Shown piece by piece: positions 33,281 through 43,774 of a DNA stretch of 64,000 nt; within the stretch, counting starts at the first letter, position 1, and each line of letters opens with the position of its first letter. The notes under the pieces are model-generated. The model ran no database searches, was not told the origin of the DNA, and worked only from the letters and a program-made list of their open reading frames with translations. The DNA is taken from contig NZ_CP108352.1 in assembly GCF_036237275.1 (NCBI RefSeq), positions 2,666,001-2,730,000 of the forward strand, written 5' to 3'. A program made the translations under genes and the position numbers. The stretch is from Streptomyces sp. NBC_01353. Its GTDB lineage: Bacteria > Actinomycetota > Actinomycetes > Streptomycetales > Streptomycetaceae.

Positions 33281-34273
33281 ATGAAGGCAATCGTTCAGGA
33301 CCGGTACGGCTCGGCGGACGTGCTGGAGTTCAAGGACATCGAGACGCCGGTGCCGGGCGACCGCGAGGTGCTCGTACGGGTCCACGCGGCGTCGGTCAAC
33401 GCGCGCGACTGGCATGTCATGCGGGGCGATCCGTATCTGGCGCGTCTGGTGCTCGGAGTCCGCAGACCGAAGGCCGAGATCCTGGGTACGGACTTCGCGG
33501 GCCGGGTGGAGGCGGTGGGTGCGGGGGTGACGCGACTGCGCCCCGGTGACGAGGTGTTCGGCGAGGCCGAAGGGGCGTTCGCGGAGTACATGTGCGCCTC
33601 CGAGGACGTCGTGGAGCGAAGACCGGCGAACCTGTCGTTCGAGCAGGCGGCGGCGATTCCGCTGGCCGGCACCACCGCCCTCATGGGGCTGCGCGACCTG
33701 GGCGGCGTGCGGCAGGGGCAGAAGGTGCTGATCAACGGTGCGTCAGGAGGTGTGGGCACGTTCGCCGTACAGATCGCGAAGGCTTCCGGCGCGGACGTCA
33801 CGGGTGTGTGCAGTACGCGGAACGTGGAGCTGGTCCGCTCGCTCGGCGCGGACCATGTCGTCGACTACACCCAGGAGGACTTCGCCACGGGCACGGAGCG
33901 CTACGACCTCCTGTTCGACCTGGTGGGCAATCGATCGCTGGCCGAGTGCCGACGCGTCCTGACCCCCACCGGGACGCTCGTCCTGTCCGGCGGCGGCGTC
34001 TTCGAAGGGGGCAGTGTGGTCGGGCCGATGGGGCTTCTCCTCAAGGGACAGCTGCTGTCCCGCTTCGTACGCCACCGGCTGCTCGTGCTCTCGGCCTCCC
34101 CCGGCAGGGAGAAGCTCGCGGCCCTGCGGGACCTGGCCGAGAGCGGGAGCATCACACCGGTGATCGACCGGACCTATCCGCTGAACGAGGTGCCGGAGGC
34201 CATCCGCTACATGGAGATCGAGCACGCCCGCGCGAAGGTCGTCGTCAGTTCCCCTCCGCCATCAGCACCTTGA
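33281..34273 (+). CDS. Zinc-independent MDR NAD(P)-dependent oxidoreductase (quinone reductase-like)
   Basis: 330 residues. The N-terminal GroES-like domain starts MKAIVQDRYGSADVLEF and has ILGTDFAGRVEAVG; the Rossmann domain has LINGASGGVGTFAVQIAKA. No catalytic or structural zinc ligands. Such enzymes reduce quinones or enones with NADPH. The ATG at 33281 follows GGGAGG. A CCTACC/GGTAGG inverted repeat lies just upstream (33250-33267). The 3' end overlaps the convergent TetR gene by 29 bp, and that regulator is a plausible controller. Confidence 0.87.
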   Translation: MKAIVQDRYGSADVLEFKDIETPVPGDREVLVRVHAASVNARDWHVMRGDPYLARLVLGVRRPKAEILGTDFAGRVEAVGAGVTRLRPGDEVFGEAEGAFAEYMCASEDVVERRPANLSFEQAAAIPLAGTTALMGLRDLGGVRQGQKVLINGASGGVGTFAVQIAKASGADVTGVCSTRNVELVRSLGADHVVDYTQEDFATGTERYDLLFDLVGNRSLAECRRVLTPTGTLVLSGGGVFEGGSVVGPMGLLLKGQLLSRFVRHRLLVLSASPGREKLAALRDLAESGSITPVIDRTYPLNEVPEAIRYMEIEHARAKVVVSSPPPSAP

Positions 34274-34826
34274 GTCCTTCGGTCAGGTCGTCGGCGGTCG
34301 GCGCCGTCTCGGGGTCCACCATCCACTGGATCATCACGCCGGTCACCAGCGCCTGACAGAGCAGCCCCGCCACTCGGGCCTTCTCCGGGTCGGCCTCCGG
34401 GTCGATGCCGAGGAAGCCCTCGGCCATGCCGAGACGGCCCTCCCGCTGGGGCTCCTTGATGGCCTCGCGGAGCTTCTCGTCGTCGTCGAGCCGGGTGACG
34501 ACCTCCGTCTGGAGCTTCCAGACCGGTCGGCTGGCGTCCGCCGCGGCGATGACCTGCTCCCAGAGGCCGTGGAAGCGCTGGTACGGGTCGGCCGGCAGCG
34601 CCTTCTTCTCCTCGCCGCTCCCGGCCGGGCCGACCTGGTTGCCCCACTCCTCCGTCAGCGTCAGGAAGGCCTGCTGGAGCAGGGCCTCCTTGGAGCCGTA
34701 GTGGTAGCCGATGGAGGCCAGGTTGGTGCCCGAGGCGGCGACGATGTCGCGGGCCGTGGTGCGGGCGTAGCCCTTCTCCAGGAGGCAGCGCTTGGCGCCT
34801 TCGAGCAGGTCTTCCTTGTGTCCCAT
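34245..34826 (-). CDS. TetR-family regulator
   Basis: 193 residues. The helix-turn-helix (EKGYARTTARDIVAASGTNLASIGYHYGSKEALL, residues 18-51) is standard TetR. The C-terminal ligand domain starts with VWKLQTEVVTRLDDDEKLRE and ends in a helical dimerisation region. The ATG at 34826 is followed upstream, 21 bp away, by a perfect 31-bp inverted repeat that is almost surely its own operator. It overlaps the MDR oxidoreductase gene tail to tail. Confidence 0.92.
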   Translation of the reverse strand: MGHKEDLLEGAKRCLLEKGYARTTARDIVAASGTNLASIGYHYGSKEALLQQAFLTLTEEWGNQVGPAGSGEEKKALPADPYQRFHGLWEQVIAAADASRPVWKLQTEVVTRLDDDEKLREAIKEPQREGRLGMAEGFLGIDPEADPEKARVAGLLCQALVTGVMIQWMVDPETAPTADDLTEGLKVLMAEGN

Positions 34827-34846
34827 GACAGCACTGTACCCGGCTG

Positions 34847-34877
34847 CTAGACGATCGTGTAAGACGATCGTCTAGCA
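34847..34877. promoter_or_regulatory. Operator of the TetR gene
   Basis: GCTAGACGATCGT, 5 nt (GTAAG), ACGATCGTCTAGC: perfect 13-bp arms. Each arm holds its own ACGATCGT palindrome. It is 21 bp upstream of the start codon. Confidence 0.8.
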
Positions 34878-34934
34878 CCGGGTACGGGTACCTGGGTCGG
34901 TCCGGGCCGGGACCGGGCCTGGACCTACCTGGGA

Positions 34935-36524
34935 TCAGACCAGGTTGACCGAGCGGGCCGAGGCCGCTCCGATCTCCTCCGAGATCTCGGCGAGCACCGC
35001 GGCAGGGACCGTGTCGTCCACGGTGAGCACGACGAGCGCCTCGCCGCCCTCCTCCGAGCGCGCCACCTGCATCCCGGCGATGTTCAGACCGGCCTCACCG
35101 AGGATCCGGCCGACCGTACCGACGACACCGGGGCGGTCCTCGTAGCGGAGCACCACCATGTGGTCGGCGAGCGCGACGTCCACGTCGTAGTCGCCGACGG
35201 CGACGATCTTCTGGAGGTGCTTGGGGCCGGCCAGCGTGCCGGAGACCGCGACCTCCTCGCCGCTCGAGAGCGTGCCGCGCACGGTGACCACGTTGCGGTG
35301 GTCGGGGGACTCACTGGAGGTCGTCAGCCGGACCTCGACACCGCGCTCCTGCGCGAACAGCGGGGCGTTGACGTACGACACGGTCTCGTCGACCACGTCC
35401 TCGAACACACCCTTGAGCGCGGAGAGTTCGAGCACCTTGACGTCGTGCTGGGTGATCTCGCCGTACACCTCCACGTCGAGACGCGCCGCGACCTCGCCCG
35501 CAAGCGCGGTGAAGATGCGGCCGAGCTTCTCGGCGAGCGGCAGACCCGGCTTGACGTCCTGGGCAATGACACCGCCCTGGACGTTGACCGCGTCCGGCAC
35601 GAGCTCACCGGCGAGCGCGAGCCGCACCGAGCGGGCGACCGCGATACCGGCCTTCTCCTGGGCCTCGTCCGTGGACGCGCCGAGGTGCGGGGTGCAGACG
35701 ACCTGGTCGAGCTCGAAGAGCGGGGAGTCCGTGCAGGGCTCCTTCGCGTACACGTCGAGACCGGCGCCGGCGACCCGGCCCTCCTTGAGGGCGGAGAACA
35801 GCGCCGCCTCGTCGACGATCCCGCCGCGCGCGGCGTTGACGATCCGGACGCTGGGCTTGACCTTGTGCAGCGCCTCGTCGCCGATGAGACCGAGGGTCTC
35901 CGGGGTCTTCGGCAGGTGGACGGTGATGAAGTCGGCGACCTCCAGAAGCTCGTCCAGGGCCAACAGCTTCACCCCCATCTGGGCGGCGCGGGCCGGCTGC
36001 ACGTAGGGGTCGTACGCAACGATCTTCATGCCGAAGGCGGACATGCGCTGAGCGACCAGGACGCCGATGCGGCCGAGGCCGACGACACCGAGGATCTTCT
36101 CGCTGAGCTCGACGCCCGTGTACTTCGAGCGCTTCCACTCGCCGTTCTTCAGCGCGGTGTTGGCCTGCGGAATGTTGCGCGCGGTGGCGACGAGCAGGCC
36201 GCAGGCGAGCTCGGCGGCGGTGACGATGTTGGAGGTCGGGGCGTTCACGACCATGACGCCGGCCTTGGTGGCGGCGGAGACGTCGACGTTGTCCAGGCCG
36301 ACACCGGCACGGGCCACGACCCGGAGCTTGCCGGCGGCGGCGATGGCCTCCGCGTCGACCTTGGTCGCGGAGCGGACCAGGATCGCGTCCACATCGGCGA
36401 TGGCGGGCAGCAGTTCGGCGCGGTCGGCGCCGTTGCAGTGCCGGATCTCGAAGTCCGGGCCCAGTGCGTCGACGGTGGCGGGCGACAGCTCTTCAGCGAT
36501 GAGTACGACGGGTTTCGAGCTCAC
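34935..36524 (-). CDS. serA: D-3-phosphoglycerate dehydrogenase
   Basis: 529 residues, the long actinobacterial type I form. First step of serine synthesis. The order is substrate domain, NAD domain (LGVVGLGRIGVLVAQRMSAF, about residues 142-161), the catalytic His in CTPHLGAST, an intervening ASB domain, and the C-terminal ACT domain (RPGVVGTVGRILGEAGLNIAGMQ) that binds serine. The start is GTG at 36524 (VSSKPVVLIAEE) preceded by AGGAC; the four extra codons upstream are unlikely. It follows ilvC but is separated by a strong terminator. Confidence 0.95.
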   Translation of the reverse strand: MSSKPVVLIAEELSPATVDALGPDFEIRHCNGADRAELLPAIADVDAILVRSATKVDAEAIAAAGKLRVVARAGVGLDNVDVSAATKAGVMVVNAPTSNIVTAAELACGLLVATARNIPQANTALKNGEWKRSKYTGVELSEKILGVVGLGRIGVLVAQRMSAFGMKIVAYDPYVQPARAAQMGVKLLALDELLEVADFITVHLPKTPETLGLIGDEALHKVKPSVRIVNAARGGIVDEAALFSALKEGRVAGAGLDVYAKEPCTDSPLFELDQVVCTPHLGASTDEAQEKAGIAVARSVRLALAGELVPDAVNVQGGVIAQDVKPGLPLAEKLGRIFTALAGEVAARLDVEVYGEITQHDVKVLELSALKGVFEDVVDETVSYVNAPLFAQERGVEVRLTTSSESPDHRNVVTVRGTLSSGEEVAVSGTLAGPKHLQKIVAVGDYDVDVALADHMVVLRYEDRPGVVGTVGRILGEAGLNIAGMQVARSEEGGEALVVLTVDDTVPAAVLAEISEEIGAASARSVNLV

Positions 36525-36720
36525 GTGAGTCCTCACAGATCCAGTGCGGACGGCCGTCCCGACGGCCGCAGGCGGTGGAGGGGGCTTGCCGCGTGAAAGC
36601 GCACGACGCTGTGGGCCTGAACGCGAATGTTGTTGAGCAGTGTAGTGGTGCGTCGGCGCAGTTCATGCGCCTCGTTGGAAGGATCACTCGTCCGTGGTTG
36701 GACGGCCTGTCCAACGATGT

Positions 36721-36755
36721 GGCACGGGGCCGGACACTGTGTCCGGCCCCGTGCC
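36721..36755 (-). terminator. Terminator of the ilvBNC operon
   Basis: GGCACGGGGCCGGACAC (36721-36737) and GTGTCCGGCCCCGTGCC (36739-36755), perfect 17-bp arms around one base, starting 6 bp past the ilvC stop. Confidence 0.85.
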
Positions 36756-36761
36756 GAAGGC

Positions 36762-38416
<1,655 letters not shown>

Positions 38417-38448
38417 GTGCGTCGTTCCTCTTCCTACGGCTCTCGGTC

Positions 38449-40326
38449 TCAGTCGTCTTCGTTGTCGCCGAAGTCGGGGCGGACGCCCCGGGCGGCCATG
38501 ACCTCGTCGTTGGAGGTGCCGGCGGCGACCATGGGCCAGACCTGGGCGTCCTCGTGGACGATGAAGTCGATCACGACCGGGCGGTCGTTGATGGCGTTGG
38601 CCTCGGCGATGACCTTGTCCAGGTCGGCCGGGTCCTCGCAGCGCAGCGCGACACAGCCCATGGCCTCGGACAGCTTGACGAAGTCCGGGATGCGGGTGCC
38701 CTTGCGGGGCGCCGTGCTCGCGCCGACCTGGGAGCCGGCGGCCTCGTGACCGGTGTCGTCGGCGTGCAGGACGGTGCTGGAGTAGCGCTGGTTGTAGAAG
38801 AGGGTCTGCCACTGGCGGACCATCCCGAGGGCGCCGTTGTTGATGATGGCGACCTTGATCGGGATGTTGTTGAGCGCGCAGGTGACCAGCTCCTGATTGG
38901 TCATCTGGAAGCAGCCGTCGCCGTCGATCGCCCAGACCGGGCGGTCGGGCATACCGGCCTTGGCGCCCATGGCGGCCGGGACCGCGTAGCCCATCGTTCC
39001 GGCGCCGCCGGAGTTGAGCCAGGTGGCCGGCTTCTCGTAGTCGATGAAGTGCGCGGCCCACATCTGGTGCTGGCCGACGCCGGCCGCGTAGATGGTGTCG
39101 GCGGGCGCGAGCTGGCCGATGCGCTGGATGACCTGCTGCGGCGAGAGGCTGCCGTCCTCCGGCAGGTCGTATCCGAGCGGGTAGGTCTCGCGCCAGCGGT
39201 TCAGGTCGCTCCACCATGCGGTGTAGTCGCCCTTGTTGCCCTCGCCGGCCTCGGCCTGGACGGCCTGGACCAGGTCGGCGATGACCTCGCGGGCGTCACC
39301 GACGATCGGGACGTCGGCGGCGCGGTTCTTGCCGATCTCGGCCGGGTCGATGTCGGCGTGGACGATCTTGGCGTACGGGGCGAAGCTGTCCAGCTTGCCG
39401 GTGACGCGGTCGTCGAAGCGGGCTCCGAGGGCGACGATCAGGTCGGCCTTCTGCAGCGCGGTGACGGCGGTGACCGCACCGTGCATGCCCGGCATTCCCA
39501 CGTGCAGCGGGTGGCTGTCGGGGAATGCGCCCAGCGCCATCAGGGTGGTGGTGACGGGGGCGCCGGTGAGCTCGGCGAGGACCTTCAGCTCGGCGGTGGC
39601 GCCGGCCTTAAGGACGCCGCCACCGACGTACAGGACGGGGCGCCTGGCCGCGGCGATCAGCTTGGCGGCCTCGCGGATCTGCTTGGCGTGCGGCTTGGTC
39701 ACCGGGCGGTAGCCGGGCAGGTCGGTCTGCGGCGGCCAGCTGAAGGTGGTCTTCGCCTGCAGGGCGTCCTTGGCGATGTCGACCAGGACCGGGCCGGGAC
39801 GGCCGGTGGAGGCGATGTGGAACGCCTCTGCGATCGTCCTCGGGATGTCCTCGGCCTTGGTGACCAGGAAGTTGTGCTTGGTGATCGGCATCGTGATGCC
39901 GCAGATGTCCGCCTCCTGGAAGGCGTCCGTGCCAATGGCCTTGGAGGCGACCTGGCCGGTGATCGCGACCAGCGGGACGGAGTCCATGTGGGCGTCGGCG
40001 ATCGGGGTCACCAGGTTGGTGGCGCCGGGGCCGGAGGTCGCCATGCAGACGCCGACCTTGCCGGTCGCCTGGGCGTAGCCGGTGGCGGCGTGGCCCGCGC
40101 CCTGCTCATGGCGGACCAGGATGTGGCGGACCTTCTTGGAGTCCATCATCGGGTCGTACGCAGGGAGGATGGCGCCGCCCGGAATACCGAAGACGGTGTC
40201 GGCCCCCACTTCCTCGAGAGAACGGATGAGGGACTGCGCGCCCGTGACGTGCTCGACGGTGGTGGCGGACTGTCCGCCGCTACGGGCCCGCGGCTGCGGA
40301 TGGTGCCCGGAGGCCTGCTCGGTCAT
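38449..40326 (-). CDS. ilvB: Acetolactate synthase large (catalytic) subunit
   Basis: 625 residues. It uses thiamine diphosphate, FAD and Mg to join two pyruvates, or pyruvate with 2-oxobutyrate. The catalytic Glu is in [19 protein letters not shown], and the ThDP motif is [30 protein letters not shown]. The ATG at 40326 (MTEQASG) is chosen, with AGAAGAG upstream; an ATG two codons earlier (40332) is possible. A leader peptide and attenuator precede it. ilvN follows. Confidence 0.96.
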   Translation of the reverse strand: MTEQASGHHPQPRARSGGQSATTVEHVTGAQSLIRSLEEVGADTVFGIPGGAILPAYDPMMDSKKVRHILVRHEQGAGHAATGYAQATGKVGVCMATSGPGATNLVTPIADAHMDSVPLVAITGQVASKAIGTDAFQEADICGITMPITKHNFLVTKAEDIPRTIAEAFHIASTGRPGPVLVDIAKDALQAKTTFSWPPQTDLPGYRPVTKPHAKQIREAAKLIAAARRPVLYVGGGVLKAGATAELKVLAELTGAPVTTTLMALGAFPDSHPLHVGMPGMHGAVTAVTALQKADLIVALGARFDDRVTGKLDSFAPYAKIVHADIDPAEIGKNRAADVPIVGDAREVIADLVQAVQAEAGEGNKGDYTAWWSDLNRWRETYPLGYDLPEDGSLSPQQVIQRIGQLAPADTIYAAGVGQHQMWAAHFIDYEKPATWLNSGGAGTMGYAVPAAMGAKAGMPDRPVWAIDGDGCFQMTNQELVTCALNNIPIKVAIINNGALGMVRQWQTLFYNQRYSSTVLHADDTGHEAAGSQVGASTAPRKGTRIPDFVKLSEAMGCVALRCEDPADLDKVIAEANAINDRPVVIDFIVHEDAQVWPMVAAGTSNDEVMAARGVRPDFGDNEDD

Positions 40327-40385
40327 CAGCATTCTCTTCTCGAAGCAGAGGGTTTTTGCGAGGGTTTGGGGGGAGCCGGTGCAAC

Positions 40386-40420
40386 AAAAAACCCCTCGTG
40401 CCGGGAGGCAAGCGAGGGGA
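40386..40420 (-). terminator. ilvB attenuator hairpin
   Basis: On the minus strand CCCCTCG (40419-40413) pairs with CGAGGGG (40398-40392), followed by six T (40391-40386). It is 60 bp upstream of ilvB and 43 bp past the leader peptide stop. Confidence 0.85.
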
Positions 40421-40462
40421 GCGCGTCGGTAGCGTTCAAGCCGGGCCTTCTATGGCCCTGCT

Positions 40463-40504
40463 TCAGCCGACGCGCTTTCCAAGTACGAGAATTCGGGTGC
40501 GCAT
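40463..40504 (-). CDS. ilvB leader peptide
   Basis: 13 codons reading MRTRILVLGKRVG then stop. Ile, Leu, Val, Leu and later Val are the regulatory codons, matching the branched-chain leader peptides I recall from Streptomyces and Corynebacterium. Shortage of charged Ile, Leu or Val tRNA would stall the ribosome here and prevent the attenuator hairpin. The start ATG is at 40504. Confidence 0.85.
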   Translation of the reverse strand: MRTRILVLGKRVG

Positions 40505-40537
40505 GGCACTGACCCTCTCCCCGACGCACCATCAGTG

Positions 40538-43500
40538 TCAAGGGGGTGGGACGGGCGTCTCACTATTTGAGCGGAACGGGGGATGACTTCCGGCTGGAAT
40601 CGCCACCCCGCCGGGGACGGGGTACTCGTCCCGCACGAGCGCGCGGCGCAGCCGGTACTCGTCCAGCGGACCCGAGAAGGCCATGCCCTGGCCGTGCGTG
40701 CAGCCCATGGCACGCAGGGCGATCACCTGCTCGGGGACGTCCACGCCGTCGGCGACGGACTGCAGCCCGAGGTCGCGGGCGATCCGGAGCAGCCCGCTGG
40801 TGATCTTGCGCAGCCGGGCCGACTCGACCACACCCTCGACCAGACCTCTGTCCAGTTTCAGTACGTCGACGGGGAGGCGCCGCAGCGCGTTGATGGCCGC
40901 GTGGCCGCTGCCGAAGCCGTCCAGGGCGATCCGTACACCGAGGCGGCGCAGGACGACCAGGCGCTGCTCCAGGTCGTCGAAGGAGACCCGGGGATCGCTG
41001 TCGGCGAGTTCGATCATCAGGGAGCCCGAGGGGAGCGCGTGGCGGGTCAGCAGCGCCTCGACGGTAGCGAGCGGCAGCGAGCGGTCCAGGAGCCTGCGGG
41101 CTGAGAGCCGCACGGAGACCGGCGTCCGATGGCCGAGTCCGGCCCGTTCGGCGGCCTGCTCGACGGCCTGCTCCAGGAGCCAGCGGCCGAGCTCGGAGAC
41201 GCGCTCGCTGTCGTCGGCGACGCGCAGGAACTCGGCGGGGGTGAAGAGGATGCCCTGGGCGGAGCGCCAGCGGGCCTGGGCCGCGACGGCGGTGATACGG
41301 CCGCTGGTGAGGTCCACGACGGGCTGGTGGAGCAGGGCGAACTCACCGTCGTCGAGGGCGGTGCGCAGCCGGGTGGCCAACTCCGTCCTGCGGACGACCT
41401 CGGCCTGCATCTGCGGCGCGTACATCTCGACGCGGTCCTTGCCGGCGGCCTTGGCCCGGTACATGGCCAGGTCGGCGTTGCGGAGCAGGTCCCCCGCGCT
41501 GATGCCGGGCTCGGCGAAGGCGACGCCGATGGAGGCGGCGACCCGCACCTCGTTCCCGCCGTCGAGGCGGTACGGCTGGGAGAGCGTGAGGCGGAGCCGG
41601 TCGGCAATCTCGTGGACCTGGTACTCGCGGGCCGACGTGTCCCGTGAGCCGTCGCCGAGGATGAGCGCGGCGAACTCGTCGCCGCCGAGACGGGCGGCGG
41701 TGTCCCCGGCCCGTACGGAGTCCTGGAGGCGGCGGGCGGCCTGGACGAGGAGCTCGTCGCCCGCCTGGTGGCCGAGCCGGTCGTTGACGCCCTTGAAGCC
41801 GTCGAGGTCGATGAAGAGCACGGCGGTGCCGGGGTCGGAGGAGCGTCGGCCGGTGAGGGCCTTGCGGACGCGCTGGGTGAACAGCGCCCGGTTGGGCAGG
41901 TCGGTGAGCGGGTCGTGCTCGGCGTTGTGCTGCAACTGCTCCTGGAGACGGACCCGTTCGGTGACGTCGCGGCTGTTGAAGATGAGCCCGCCCTGGTGGC
42001 GGTTGACCGTGGACTCGACATTGAGCCAGTCGCCGCGGCCTGAGCGGAAGCGGCACTCGATCCGGGTCGTCGGCTCCTCCGAAGGAGGAGCGGCGAGGAA
42101 CCGGCGCACCTCGTGGACCACGCCGCCGAGATCCTCCGGATGGATGAGGGAGGCCAGTTCGGAGCCGATCAGATCCTCGGCCTCACGCCCGTAGACCCCC
42201 GAGGCGGCGGGGCTCACGTACCGGAGTATGCCGGTGGGCGCGGCGATCATGATGACATCGCTGGAGCCCTGCACCAGGGACCTGAAGTGGTTCTCCTTCT
42301 GGGCCAGTTCATGGGTGAGGGCGATGTTGTCGAGGAGCATGATGCCCTGCCGGACGACCAGGGCGAGGACGACCGTACAGCCGGTGAAGACGACCACGCG
42401 GTCCACTCTGCGTCCCTCGACGACGTTGTACAGGATGCCGAGCGTGCAGACCGCCGCGGCGAGATACGGGGTGAGGGCGGCCAGCGAGCCGGCCACGGGG
42501 CGGCTCGGGAGGCGCTGGCCGCGCGGGGAGGGGGTGCTCTCGACGCTCCGGCGCACCCCCCAGGGGGCGTACGCCAGGAGCAGCGATCCGGCGAACCAGC
42601 CGGCGTCGAGCAGCTGCCCGGAGGTGTAGTTCTCGCGGAACAGCGGGGAGGTGAAGAGGGCGTCGCACAGCACGGTGAGGGCGAGGGCGGCGATGGCCGT
42701 GTTCGTCGCCGAGCGGTTCACGTTGGAGCGGCGGAAGTGCAGGGCCAGGACCATGCTGACGAGAACGATGTCGAGCAGTGGGTACGCGAGCGAGAGGGCG
42801 GCCTCGGCGACGCTCTCGCCCTGGAAGTGCGCGGTGTGCGCGAGGGCGAGGCTCCACGAGAGGGTGAGCAGCGAGCCGCCGATGAGCCAGGCGTCGAGCC
42901 CGAGGCAGACCCAGCCGGCCCGGGTGACGGGCTTCTTGGCGAGGACGAGCAGGCCGACGATGGCGGGCGGGGCGAAGAGCAGGAAGAACAGGTCGGCGAT
43001 GGACGGGCTGGGCACCTCCCGGTCGAGCACGACTTCGTACCACCCCCAGACTCCGTTACCGGCGGCGGCCATCGTGGAGGAGAAGGCGAACAACATCCAG
43101 GCGGGGCGGAAGCGGCTCTCGCGGAGGCGGGCGTAGAGGAAGCAGGAGACGCCTGCGGCGAGGGCGGCCGCGCTCAGGCCGAAGTCGCCCATGATCAGCG
43201 CCAGTTGTTCGGATCCCCAGCCGAGGGCGGCTCCTGTCGCAAAGCCCGCGCAGATCAGCCCGAGGACGACCTGGGTGACGACGCCGCCGGTGTCGGACGG
43301 TGTCGGGTCCGGGACTCGGGTGCCGCTCGCACCGTCTCCCGCCTTCTTCGTCGGAGTGCCGCTCGCGGACGCGGACGCGGACGCGGCACCGCCCGTCGCC
43401 GTGCCGCCCTGGGCCGCGCCCGCGGCGACCGGGTTGCGGCCGATGAGCGCTCCGGGGGCGGTCACCGGGGCTCCCCTGCGTGCGCCGTCACCTTCGGGCG

Positions 43501-43570
43501 CCTCCTGTGCCGGAATGGGGCGCGCGAGGGTCGTCGACGGCGGCCCCGCCGCGTCGGATCGTCGGTCCAT
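40538..43570 (-). CDS. Membrane-bound PAS-GGDEF-EAL protein with degenerate EAL domain
   Basis: 1010 residues from the ATG at 43570; a GTG at 43687 would add 39, but it lies in a hairpin and lacks a ribosome site. After a Ser/Ala/Gly linker there are about 10 membrane segments, a PAS domain (SLVQGSSDVIMIAAPTG), an intact GGDEF (RLGGDEF) with an RAGD inhibitory site five residues before it, and an EAL domain whose key residues are lost: EAL reads AAQ, the metal Asn is Arg, DD of LDDFG is DG, EGVE is DGVD. It should make c-di-GMP but not degrade it. It is downstream of the ilvB leader on the same strand. Confidence 0.85.
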   Translation of the reverse strand: MDRRSDAAGPPSTTLARPIPAQEAPEGDGARRGAPVTAPGALIGRNPVAAGAAQGGTATGGAASASASASGTPTKKAGDGASGTRVPDPTPSDTGGVVTQVVLGLICAGFATGAALGWGSEQLALIMGDFGLSAAALAAGVSCFLYARLRESRFRPAWMLFAFSSTMAAAGNGVWGWYEVVLDREVPSPSIADLFFLLFAPPAIVGLLVLAKKPVTRAGWVCLGLDAWLIGGSLLTLSWSLALAHTAHFQGESVAEAALSLAYPLLDIVLVSMVLALHFRRSNVNRSATNTAIAALALTVLCDALFTSPLFRENYTSGQLLDAGWFAGSLLLAYAPWGVRRSVESTPSPRGQRLPSRPVAGSLAALTPYLAAAVCTLGILYNVVEGRRVDRVVVFTGCTVVLALVVRQGIMLLDNIALTHELAQKENHFRSLVQGSSDVIMIAAPTGILRYVSPAASGVYGREAEDLIGSELASLIHPEDLGGVVHEVRRFLAAPPSEEPTTRIECRFRSGRGDWLNVESTVNRHQGGLIFNSRDVTERVRLQEQLQHNAEHDPLTDLPNRALFTQRVRKALTGRRSSDPGTAVLFIDLDGFKGVNDRLGHQAGDELLVQAARRLQDSVRAGDTAARLGGDEFAALILGDGSRDTSAREYQVHEIADRLRLTLSQPYRLDGGNEVRVAASIGVAFAEPGISAGDLLRNADLAMYRAKAAGKDRVEMYAPQMQAEVVRRTELATRLRTALDDGEFALLHQPVVDLTSGRITAVAAQARWRSAQGILFTPAEFLRVADDSERVSELGRWLLEQAVEQAAERAGLGHRTPVSVRLSARRLLDRSLPLATVEALLTRHALPSGSLMIELADSDPRVSFDDLEQRLVVLRRLGVRIALDGFGSGHAAINALRRLPVDVLKLDRGLVEGVVESARLRKITSGLLRIARDLGLQSVADGVDVPEQVIALRAMGCTHGQGMAFSGPLDEYRLRRALVRDEYPVPGGVAIPAGSHPPFRSNSETPVPPP

Positions 43571-43680
43571 CGGCCGTACTTCACCCGTCGCCCCCCTCGG
43601 ATTCTGTTGACCCGTCACTTCGCTCCCCAGCGCCAGCTCGTACTCGACGCAGCCCCCCGCTCCGGGACGATACACCAGGA

Positions 43681-43720
43681 CCGTCACTCAGGGACAGGGG
43701 TGCTGTACTCTCAGTGACGG
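43681..43720. terminator. Inverted repeat before the GGDEF gene
   Basis: CCGTCACT (43681-43688) and AGTGACGG (43713-43720), 8-bp arms with a 24-nt loop. It could end the dehydrogenase transcript from the right or act as an operator. Confidence 0.35.
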
Positions 43721-43774
43721 CCCTGGGGCTCACGGCGGGCGCACCGAGGGGGCGCGCGCCTCGAGCCCTGCGAC

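Noticed and set aside
43571-43687. GTG at 43687 as start of the GGDEF protein
   Set aside because: It lies in the arm of an inverted repeat, has no ribosome site, and the added 39 residues show no signal or domain.
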